Shown here piece by piece: positions 1 through 5,043 of a stretch of DNA of 6,892 nt (position 1 is the first letter of the stretch; every line of letters begins with the position of its first letter). The translations under genes and the position numbers were made by a program. The notes under the pieces were generated by a model. The model was not told the origin of the DNA and made no database searches. It was given only the letters and a program-made list of their open reading frames with translations. The stretch is taken from the NCBI GenBank assembly GCA_023433965.1, contig JAEYTQ010000462.1:1-6892 (forward strand), in the 5' to 3' direction. The DNA is from Pseudomonadota bacterium (GTDB lineage Bacteria; Pseudomonadota; Alphaproteobacteria; Rhizobiales; Xanthobacteraceae).

Positions 1-49
1 CGCCGATGTGGTCGTGACGCTGGCCGCATGCACCGAGGAGATGAACTGA
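1..49 (+). CDS. soxY: SoxY-like thiosulfate carrier, C-terminal end only (partial)
   Basis: Only the last 15 codons and the TGA stop are present; the reading frame starts at base 2 and reads ADVVVTLAACTEEMN. Identification rests mainly on position, directly before and overlapping soxZ, and on the final beta strand ending in a Cys close to the C-terminus. In the Sox system SoxY carries sulfur intermediates covalently on a Cys in a C-terminal GGCGG swinging arm, in the periplasm, as a heterodimer with SoxZ. Here the Cys is flanked by Ala-Ala and Thr-Glu-Glu-Met-Asn, not by glycines, so either this is a divergent SoxY or the gene is something else at the soxY position. The stop shares its last base with the soxZ ATG (TGATG), which suggests translational coupling. 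Too little is present to judge the rest of the protein. Confidence 0.6.
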   Translation, partial: ADVVVTLAACTEEMN

Positions 50-366
50 TGGCCGCCCTCATCAACGTTCCGGCCAAAGCCAAGCGCGGTGACATCATCG
101 AGATTCGCACGCTGACATCGCACATCATGGAAACGGGCTTTCGCCACACTGTGGACGGCAAGCCGGTGCCGCGCGACATCATCACCAGCTTCACCTGCCG
201 CTACAACGGCGCCGAGATATTTCGCGCAGACCTCTTTCCGGCGATCGCGGCGAACCCGTATTTGTCCTTCTTTACTGTCGCCAAGGAGAGCGGCACGTTC
301 GAGTTCGAATGGATCGGCGACAACGGCTATTCCTCCACTGCATCGGCAGCCATCACGGTCGAATGA
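49..366 (+). CDS. soxZ: SoxZ, thiosulfate oxidation carrier complex subunit
   Basis: A 105-residue protein with no signal peptide, the usual SoxZ length. Family hallmarks are visible: the N-terminal strand RGDIIEIRTLTSHIMETGFR (residues 15-34), the segment around PRDIITSFTCRYNG (about 43-56), the NPYLSFF stretch (72-78) and the final EFEWIGDNG strand. In known Sox systems SoxZ pairs with SoxY, which carries the export signal and the sulfur-bearing Cys; SoxZ supports SoxY and helps dock partners such as SoxAX and SoxB. The ATG at 49 is chosen over an in-frame upstream ATG at 28 because it overlaps the soxY stop, has GAGGAG at 35-40 eight bases before it, and gives the family length. Its stop overlaps the soxA start as ATGA. 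The Cys in FTCRYNG is common in the family and is not the carrier residue. Confidence 0.93.
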   Translation: MAALINVPAKAKRGDIIEIRTLTSHIMETGFRHTVDGKPVPRDIITSFTCRYNGAEIFRADLFPAIAANPYLSFFTVAKESGTFEFEWIGDNGYSSTASAAITVE

Positions 367-1169
367 TCCGTCGAATGAGCTCTGGAATGATCCCTTGGCG
401 CGCGATAGCAACGGCGACATTGTTGGCCGTTGCGGCCCCCGCCCTGCTCGCCGGCGAAAGCCCGCCCGAGGCACGCCGCTCCGGCTATTCCTTCATGAGC
501 CCGGACACGCGCGCCATGCAGGATGACGACACCAGCAATCCAGGGATGCTGTTCGTGCTCGAGGGCGAAGCGCTCTGGGCGAAGAAGGTCGGCAGCGCCG
601 GCAAAGCCTGCGCGGATTGTCATGGCAATGGGCGCAGCAGCATGAGCGGCGTCGCGGCGCGCTATCCCGCCTACGACAAGGCGCTTGCGCGCCCGGTCAC
701 GCTCGACCAACGTATCAACCTCTGCCGCGCCAATCATCAGCAGGCGACGCCGCTGCCCTACGAAAGCCGCGACCTGCTCGCATTGTCCGCCTTCGTCGCC
801 CACCAGTCGCGCGGCGCCCCGATCACGGCCGGTGACGATCCGCAGGCCAAGCCTTTCATCGCGCAAGGCCGCGCGCTCTACATGCAGCGCCAGGGGCAGC
901 TCAACCTCGCCTGCACCAATTGCCACGACGACAACTTCGACAAGCGCCTCGCCGGCGCGCCGATCACGCAAGGACAGCCGACCGGCTATCCACTCTACCG
1001 TCTGGAGTGGCAGACGCTGGGCTCGCTGGAGCGGCGCTTACGCAGCTGCTTGAGCGGCGTGCGCGCCCAGGCCTATGATTACGGTTCGCTCGAGCTGGTC
1101 GCGCTCGAGCTCTATTTGATGTCGCGAGCGCATGGGCTGCCGATGGAAACGCCGGCCGTGCGTCCCTGA
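363..1169 (+). CDS. soxA: SoxA, dihaem c-type cytochrome of the SoxAX complex
   Basis: SoxA, with the monohaem SoxX, catalyses oxidative coupling of thiosulfate to the SoxY carrier Cys in the periplasm. From the ATG at 363 the protein has 268 residues. It begins with a Sec signal peptide: MIRR, then a hydrophobic stretch at about 14-30, with likely cleavage after ALLA near residue 30. Two haem motifs are present, CADCH (83-87) and CTNCH (184-188). Cys121 in the QRINLCR motif matches the distal haem-1 ligand Cys of dihaem SoxA proteins. Cys229 in RSCLSGVRA, followed by YDYGSLELVALELYL, matches the active-site Cys reported as a persulfide and haem ligand. The start overlaps the soxZ stop by four bases (ATGA); in-frame ATGs at 375 and 387 are alternatives and would leave a shorter n-region. 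soxX and soxB do not follow; a terminator-like hairpin does, so soxA closes this operon. Confidence 0.95.
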   Translation: MIRRMSSGMIPWRAIATATLLAVAAPALLAGESPPEARRSGYSFMSPDTRAMQDDDTSNPGMLFVLEGEALWAKKVGSAGKACADCHGNGRSSMSGVAARYPAYDKALARPVTLDQRINLCRANHQQATPLPYESRDLLALSAFVAHQSRGAPITAGDDPQAKPFIAQGRALYMQRQGQLNLACTNCHDDNFDKRLAGAPITQGQPTGYPLYRLEWQTLGSLERRLRSCLSGVRAQAYDYGSLELVALELYLMSRAHGLPMETPAVRP

Positions 1170-1172
1170 ACC

Positions 1173-1201
1173 AAAAACGGCCGGGACATCGCCCGGCCGT
1201 T
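1173..1201 (-). terminator. Rho-independent terminator for the permease operon, possibly bidirectional
   Basis: A perfect 10-bp stem pairs AACGGCCGGG (1176-1185) with CCCGGCCGTT (1192-1201) around a six-base loop. On the minus strand it is followed directly by a run of T (complement of the A run at 1173-1177), the classical intrinsic terminator form. It lies 17 bases beyond the permease stop. On the plus strand it lies seven bases after the soxA stop but has only two T residues after the stem, so it may work less well for the sox operon. It separates two convergent operons. Confidence 0.85.
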
Positions 1202-1217
1202 CCGCATTGAGCCGGGA

Positions 1218-2885
1218 CTACTCCGCCGGCGCGGCCGACATCTCCGGATGCGCAGCATAGTGCTCGCTCGTGCCGAGCTTGCCGGCGGCGAACAGGCCGG
1301 CGGACATCACGGCATAGGCCAGCGCCACCGCGGGCGTCACGCCGAAGCCGCCGCCGATGCCGACGGCCTCGCCATGCATGAACCCGAAATAGGTCAGGAT
1401 CGCCCCGACCAGCGCAAAGGCGGACGCCTTCTCGAAATCGCGCTCGATGATGAAGACGCCGATCGCGCCCAGGATCAGTCCACCGAGGATGGAGCCGCCG
1501 CCCATCACCTCGAGCCCGTGATAGAACACGCCCTGCTGCGGCAGAGCGGCGATCGCGGCAGCCTTGACGGCATCGGCCTTGTCGGCGGCCATGCCGCCGA
1601 CGCTCGCCGCCGCATTCATGGTCGAGCCGAGCATCGTGTCGATCTGGAGCTTGGCCCAGGCAGCCAGATGCGGGGTCAGCGCCAGCACGATCGCGGGCGC
1701 GTGCTTGACAGGCGTGGTCTGGAAGGCCTGCGCGCCGATCAGCATGCCGATGTAAAGCAGGATCGGCGAGATCGCGACGACAGGCACCAGCGCCAGCAGC
1801 ACCGAGATGATGCCGAACCAGGACAGCAGCACCACCATCACGCCCGTCGCCGCAGAATACCCGATGCGGCCGCCCATCGCTTTCCAGCCGGGATGGCCTA
1901 TATAGACGGCGTTGATGAAGGGATTGCCCATCAGGCAGCCGATCAGGCTGACGACGCCGTCCGCGGTCAGCACGCGCGTGGTCGGATAGTCGTCGCCGGC
2001 CGCCTCCGCGCTCTCGACATTGTCCATGGCCTCGACGAGGTCGTAGATGCCGAACGGAATGGCCGTGACCAGGATGATGCCGAGGAACTCGAAGCCGGAG
2101 AAGACGTAGCCCAGCGCCGGGATGGGTACCGAGAAGCCGAAATTGGCAAAGGCCGCGCCCACACCCGCAATGCTCAACCCGCCGAGGCCAAGGCCGAACA
2201 GGTTCGAGCCCCAGGCGATGATCATGCCGACCGCAATGGCGACGAGGCCCGCGGGAATGCCGCGCCAGTATTTCACGCCGCCGAACCAGCTCACCAGGAT
2301 GATGGCGAAGCAGACGAGACCGATCTGAGGCGTCATGTACATCTCGAGCGCCGGCCGCATCGAGATGAAGGTGACGGAGACTCCGGCCAGCGTGCCGAGC
2401 AGCGCCGCGCGCGGCGTGATCTTGCGGATGAACGGGGCGATGAAGCCGCCAATCATGAGAATGAAGCTCTGGAAGAACACCCAGACCAGGCCCGCCGACC
2501 AGCCTTTGAGCGGGTCGCCGGTCTTGAGGCTGATCGGCAGCATGATCACGAAGGTGACGATGAACATGTGCGGCACGCTGACGCCCGACGGCAGCGCGCA
2601 GACGTCGCTGCGGCCGGTCTTCTGCGCGAGGCGATAGGCAAGGTAGGCGTAATAGAAGGTGGACAGACACATCATGAGCCCGAGCGCGGGCAGGATGCGG
2701 CCGAACACGAGGCTGTCGGGCATCTTCAGCACGAACCGCAACAGACCCGTGAGCACCAGCATGTTGACGAGAATGTTGGTGCCGAAGCCGAAGAACGCGT
2801 TCCAATCGCCCGATGTCCATAGCGCCGGCTTGAATCCGGACTTATCCATCTCAGACTTGCCGGCTGTCCCCGCCAATGCGCTCAT
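1218..2885 (-). CDS. NCS2-type (xanthine/uracil permease superfamily) inner-membrane transporter
   Basis: A 555-residue, strongly hydrophobic protein of NCS2 permease type, which usually has 14 membrane segments in two inverted repeats and imports nucleobases or related compounds by proton or sodium symport. Visible signs are the first membrane segment [19 protein letters not shown] (31-49), several Gly-rich segments at 105-280, a central loop [16 protein letters not shown] (282-297), and [18 protein letters not shown] (306-323) followed by [14 protein letters not shown] (327-340). That central region corresponds to the substrate-site helix and adjoining segment of AzgA/UraA-like carriers, but the residues differ from purine and uracil permeases, so the substrate cannot be read from sequence. 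An Ala-rich hydrophilic stretch (about 408-455) interrupts the last third. The ATG overlaps the hydrolase stop by four bases, and AGGGGGAG lies four bases upstream of it (2890-2897), indicating coupled translation. The likely role is import of the hydrolase substrate or a related ureide or heterocycle. Confidence 0.85.
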   Translation of the reverse strand: MSALAGTAGKSEMDKSGFKPALWTSGDWNAFFGFGTNILVNMLVLTGLLRFVLKMPDSLVFGRILPALGLMMCLSTFYYAYLAYRLAQKTGRSDVCALPSGVSVPHMFIVTFVIMLPISLKTGDPLKGWSAGLVWVFFQSFILMIGGFIAPFIRKITPRAALLGTLAGVSVTFISMRPALEMYMTPQIGLVCFAIILVSWFGGVKYWRGIPAGLVAIAVGMIIAWGSNLFGLGLGGLSIAGVGAAFANFGFSVPIPALGYVFSGFEFLGIILVTAIPFGIYDLVEAMDNVESAEAAGDDYPTTRVLTADGVVSLIGCLMGNPFINAVYIGHPGWKAMGGRIGYSAATGVMVVLLSWFGIISVLLALVPVVAISPILLYIGMLIGAQAFQTTPVKHAPAIVLALTPHLAAWAKLQIDTMLGSTMNAAASVGGMAADKADAVKAAAIAALPQQGVFYHGLEVMGGGSILGGLILGAIGVFIIERDFEKASAFALVGAILTYFGFMHGEAVGIGGGFGVTPAVALAYAVMSAGLFAAGKLGTSEHYAAHPEMSAAPAE

Positions 2886-3595
2886 GATGCTCCCCCTGAT
2901 GTGGCCGAACTCTTCATCGCCTCCAAGACCGCGGCTGAGCTCGCGACCCAGCCGAAGATGCCGCCCTGGGCCTTGATCATCTTCAGGCCCATCTCGTGAA
3001 ATTCGGGGAAGTAGGATGCACAGCCATCGGAGATGACGACGCAGCGATAGCCGCGGTCATTGGCCTCGCGCACGGTGGTATTGACGCACACTTCCGTCGT
3101 GACGCCGCACACCAGCAGGTTCTCGATGCCGTATTTCTCCAGGACGTCACCGAGCTCGGTGGCGTAGAAGGCGCCCTTGCCCGGCTTGTCGATCACAATC
3201 TCGCTGTCGAGCGGATAGAGCTCGGGGATGATGTCGTGGCCGGCCTCGCCGCGGATGAGGATGCGACCCATCGGGCCGGGATCACCGATGCGAAGGCTCG
3301 GTTTGCCGCGCTCGACCTTGGCTGGCGGCGCGTCGGACAGATCGGGCAGGTGCCCCTCGCGCGTGTGGATCACCAGCATGCCGGTGTCGCGCGCTGCCAT
3401 CAGCACCGCTGCGATCGGCTTCACCGCGCGCGTGAGCTGGCCGACGTCGTTGCCGAGCGTCTCGCCGAAGCCGCCGGGCTCCATGAAGTCGCGCTGCATG
3501 TCGATGATAAGAAGCGCAGTGGCAGGCCAATCGAGCGTGATCGACTCCGGCTCGGCGCTGATGACGCCCTTGGTCGGCTTGATGGAGTTCAACAT
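2882..3595 (-). CDS. Isochorismatase-superfamily cysteine hydrolase, biuret-hydrolase-like
   Basis: A 237-residue cytoplasmic amidohydrolase. The superfamily catalytic triad is clear: Asp32 in [10 protein letters not shown], Lys137 in IDKPGKGAF, and nucleophile Cys170 in GVTTEVCV, preceded by the expected VTT for the cis-peptide and oxyanion region. Beyond the triad it shares with Rhizobium biuret hydrolase (BiuH, Asp36/Lys142/Cys175) the segments HTREGHxPDL (77-86), GDPGPxGRILxRGE (104-117), DIIPELYP (121-128), REANDRGY (176-183) and a Gln-Gly-Gly-x-Phe-Gly motif (210-215). BiuH deaminates biuret to allophanate; comparison is from memory of that family. Related enzymes act on ureidoacrylate, carbamoylsarcosine or nicotinamide, so the substrate is not proven. 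It is the first gene of a two-gene unit, overlapping the NCS2 permease by four bases. No strong Shine-Dalgarno is visible before the ATG; a GCGGGG tract lies nearby. An operator-like palindrome lies 54-65 bases upstream. Confidence 0.88.
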   Translation of the reverse strand: MLNSIKPTKGVISAEPESITLDWPATALLIIDMQRDFMEPGGFGETLGNDVGQLTRAVKPIAAVLMAARDTGMLVIHTREGHLPDLSDAPPAKVERGKPSLRIGDPGPMGRILIRGEAGHDIIPELYPLDSEIVIDKPGKGAFYATELGDVLEKYGIENLLVCGVTTEVCVNTTVREANDRGYRCVVISDGCASYFPEFHEMGLKMIKAQGGIFGWVASSAAVLEAMKSSATSGGAS

Positions 3596-3646
3596 GACGC
3601 AGGCCCCGCGAGAACTCTCTTGGTCGGGACTTCTGCAAGCGCCATG

Positions 3647-3668
3647 CCATTGTGTACAATTGCAATGG
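3647..3668. promoter_or_regulatory. Candidate operator for the hydrolase/permease operon
   Basis: ATTGT-GT-ACAAT (3649-3660) is a near-perfect inverted repeat of the TTGT-NN-ACAA form often bound by GntR-family (FCD-type) regulators. It is nested in a second inverted repeat, CCATTG (3647-3652) and CAATGG (3663-3668). It sits 54 to 65 bases upstream of the hydrolase start codon on the minus strand, where a promoter or operator would be expected. The local drop in G+C fits a regulatory site. No convincing -35/-10 pair was found, and no regulator gene is in the window, so the factor is unknown. Confidence 0.45.
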
Positions 3669-3728
3669 GGCGAGAGCCGCGAGGGAATTCGCAGCGCACT
3701 CAGAAGGTTACGCCCGCGATCAGCGTCT

Positions 3729-3780
3729 GCTCATTCCCTGTGCGACGGCTTCGTGGCGTGCATCTGCTTAAGGGATGAGC
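3729..3780. repeat. Long imperfect hairpin in the intergenic region
   Basis: GCTCATTCCCT (3729-3739) pairs with AGGGATGAGC (3771-3780) through ten base pairs with one bulged T, enclosing a 31-base loop. No T run follows on either strand, so it is not a classical terminator. It abuts the larger palindromic element on its right and may be its outer margin or simply mRNA structure in the 3' region of the hotdog gene. Confidence 0.4.
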
Positions 3781-3917
3781 GGCCTCCGCTCGTCGTTCCG
3801 GGGCGACGCGCAGCGTCGAGCCCGGAATCCATTGGGCGGCAGTGCGCGAGGCAAGATGGATTCTCTGATGCGCAATTGTGCATCAGAGCTCGCACTGCGC
3901 GCGCCCCGGAATGACAG
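3777..3917. repeat. Modular palindromic intergenic element (REP-like)
   Basis: The outer arms are inverted: TCGTTCCGGGGCG near 3793-3805 and its counterpart CGCCCCGGAATGACA at 3902-3916, with one mismatch in the core. Inside are several separate hairpins: GAGCGG/CCGCTC (3777-3791), CGACGC/GCGTCG with a three-base loop (3804-3818), GAATCCAT/ATGGATTC (3825-3863), and CTCTGATGC/GCATCAGAG around a CAATTG centre (3863-3888). The whole can fold as a branched cruciform. Elements with the core CATTCCGGGGC and its inverse are familiar from Bradyrhizobium and Rhodopseudomonas intergenic regions; this is recollection, not a search. No ORF, transposase or target-site duplication is seen. It lies just after the hotdog gene stop, between two genes on the same strand, so it may also limit read-through or stabilise the transcript end. 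Confidence 0.75.
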
Positions 3918-3925
3918 GAGTGGCG

Positions 3926-4879
3926 TTACCGCCCTGCCCCATACAGCCGCCGATACTCTTCCTCATACGGCGCATAGGAGTCCTTCAGCGTCGCCATGTT
4001 CAGCAGCATGGTCGCCACAACCGAGCCTGCCTTGTCGAACACGCGCGTCCTGACCCAGGCGCTTTCGGTGCGCCGGCTGCCGGACAGCGCGACCACCTCG
4101 CGCTCGACTTCATACTCCTCGCCCTCGAACAGCGGGCCTTTCACCAGACGGATCTCCTGGTCGGCGAACAGGCCGACGGCCGGCCCCTTGGACGGAAGCG
4201 GATCATCCTTGGAGCGATACTGGAACAGCACGCTCAGCATCTCCATCGGGATGATGGGCTTGCCCCACGGATTGTCGGCTGACGAATAGTACGGCGAGGT
4301 CTCGGTGATGACGGCAAGCTTCTGCCGAAGGGAAAACGGATAGAGGTCGCCCATGTTCTGGTCGAACGCCATGCGCACCGACTGCCGCTTGCCCGTCTGC
4401 GCCACCTTCACGTCGCGCAGGATGACGGGATCCGTAAGCGGCTTCAGCTCGCCCAGGCGCGTCTCGAGCGCGGTCGCAACCGGCGCATCGCCGACCGAGG
4501 CCGTGCCGCGCAGCACCTCAGTCCCGTCGCGCTTGACCATCTGGATCTGGCATTGGCGCGTAGCGGGCAGCGGCTTCGACAGGATCGCCTGCACCTCCTC
4601 GCCCTCGTAGCAGACACTGCGATAATGCGCGGAGAGGCAGCCGGTCTCGAACCAGGCCTGTCCCCACAGCCGCGCGCCGAGCGGCGCGAACTGGCTGAAA
4701 TGGGTCGGGCCCTCGATGGTGCCGCCCTTGAAACCGAGCTTTTGCGCAGTGGCGTCGTCGTGAATGGATGCGTGCGCGTCATAGGTCTGCGCTTGCAGCA
4801 TCTGACGCGGCTGGCGCCACGGCCCGATCAGGGCCTCGGGCGTCTCCGTGATTTCAGTGTCGAATGCATTTGCGGCCAT
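3926..4879 (-). CDS. Double-hotdog-fold protein, MaoC/acyl-CoA thioesterase-like, function unknown
   Basis: A 317-residue soluble protein without signal peptide or membrane segments. Two halves resemble hotdog domains. The N-terminal one (about 30-130) has IHDDATAQKLGFKGGTIEGP (39-58), recalling the H-x-D...GF...G helix of MaoC-type hydratases and related thioesterases. The C-terminal one (about 205-300) has KPIIPMEMLSVLF (207-219) and strands such as EEYEVEREVVAL (254-265). The canonical hydratase GDxNPxH triad is not intact: His40 can be aligned, but Ala falls where the catalytic Asp is expected, so hydratase activity should not be assumed. The start is the ATG at 4879, because GGAG lies six bases before it; an in-frame GTG at 4891 is less likely since the GGAG would then lie inside the gene. 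The gene is divergent from an indolepyruvate oxidoreductase, which makes CoA thioesters, so a CoA-ester substrate is plausible but inferred. Confidence 0.75.
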   Translation of the reverse strand: MAANAFDTEITETPEALIGPWRQPRQMLQAQTYDAHASIHDDATAQKLGFKGGTIEGPTHFSQFAPLGARLWGQAWFETGCLSAHYRSVCYEGEEVQAILSKPLPATRQCQIQMVKRDGTEVLRGTASVGDAPVATALETRLGELKPLTDPVILRDVKVAQTGKRQSVRMAFDQNMGDLYPFSLRQKLAVITETSPYYSSADNPWGKPIIPMEMLSVLFQYRSKDDPLPSKGPAVGLFADQEIRLVKGPLFEGEEYEVEREVVALSGSRRTESAWVRTRVFDKAGSVVATMLLNMATLKDSYAPYEEEYRRLYGAGR

Positions 4880-4946
4880 GATGTTCTCCACAGGAAGCCA
4901 TGACTAGCAGGAGCGCCACGGATGCGGCTAGCCGTATTGACTTCAT
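4854..4946 (-). CDS. Possible 30-residue lipoprotein-like peptide overlapping the hotdog gene start
   Basis: A short frame on the minus strand begins MKSIRLAASVALLLVMASCG and ends eleven residues after the Cys. It has a basic start (Lys2, Arg5), a hydrophobic core (about 6-16) and a lipobox-like MASC with Cys19, the layout of small bacterial lipoproteins such as entericidins or lysis peptides. AAGGA lies about eight bases before the ATG on the minus strand. It reads through the hotdog start codon in another frame and stops 26 bases inside that gene, so it could also act as a leader peptide. Against it: the Met at -3 of the lipobox is unusual, several codons (ATA, CTA, TCA) are not the typical G/C-ending ones, and 30 residues is short enough for chance. 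No family is recognised. Confidence 0.3.
   Translation of the reverse strand: MKSIRLAASVALLLVMASCGEHHGRKCIRH
4886..4889 (-). promoter_or_regulatory. Shine-Dalgarno that decides the hotdog gene start
   Basis: On the minus strand the sequence GTGGAGAACATCATG places GGAG six bases before the ATG at 4879. A GTG overlaps this motif and opens the same frame four codons earlier, but it has no comparable site of its own upstream. The ATG is therefore the better start. Confidence 0.65.
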
Positions 4947-5043
4947 CCGCCCATCCTTTTGACTGTCACAATTCGCGTCGCGCCGCCGCCATCCCTCCCG
5001 CAGCGCAAACTCACGCCGAACCAAGAGCACGAGGACTTCCGAA
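4947..5043. promoter_or_regulatory. Divergent promoter region between hotdog gene and oxidoreductase gene
   Basis: The gap between the two divergent genes is 164 bp in all and must hold both promoters. It contains TGAC-T-GTCA, a perfect odd palindrome at 4960-4968, and two copies of TTGACT (4937-4942 and 4959-4964) 22 bp apart, about two helical turns. Either TTGACT could serve as a -35 box for the plus-strand gene, but no good -10 follows at 16 to 18 bp. The oxidoreductase has GAGGA at 5031-5035, eight bases before its ATG. The regulator is unknown. Confidence 0.35.

Larger units (their letters stand above)
3596..3925. other. Intergenic region of 330 bp without a credible gene
   Basis: It lies between the stop of the hotdog gene and the start of the hydrolase gene, both on the minus strand. 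Its left part should hold the hydrolase promoter and the operator-like palindrome. Its right part is almost entirely inverted-repeat structure. Reading frames crossing it lack a ribosome binding site and run antisense into the neighbouring genes, so none is annotated. The stretch 3669-3728 shows nothing recognisable. Confidence 0.7.

Noticed and set aside
327..971. Minus-strand frame antisense to soxA
   Set aside because: Antisense shadow; soxA on the plus strand has two haem motifs and a signal peptide.
964..2820. Long open frame of 618 codons on the minus strand overlapping the permease
   Set aside because: It is a +1-type shadow of the permease gene in high-G+C DNA; its product is Arg/His-rich with no recognisable domain, while the other frame gives a clear membrane transporter.
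1248..2822. Open frame of 524 codons on the plus strand antisense to the permease
   Set aside because: Composition dominated by Asp, Glu, Arg, His, Gln and Ala, typical of the antisense of a hydrophobic high-G+C gene; no family resemblance.
1218..2885. Naming the permease AzgA (adenine) or UraA (uracil)
   Set aside because: It belongs to the wider superfamily, but the central substrate segment differs and the neighbouring gene suggests another substrate, so no specific symbol was given.
2996..3778. Plus-strand frame of 260 codons across the hydrolase and its upstream region
   Set aside because: Antisense shadow of the hydrolase, which has a full catalytic triad on the minus strand.
3729..3780. 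Intrinsic terminator for the hotdog gene
   Set aside because: The stem is long-looped and imperfect and lacks a T run on the minus strand.
3926..4879. Calling the hotdog protein a MaoC enoyl-CoA hydratase
   Set aside because: The catalytic Asp of the GDxNPxH motif is not found at the right position, so activity cannot be assigned.
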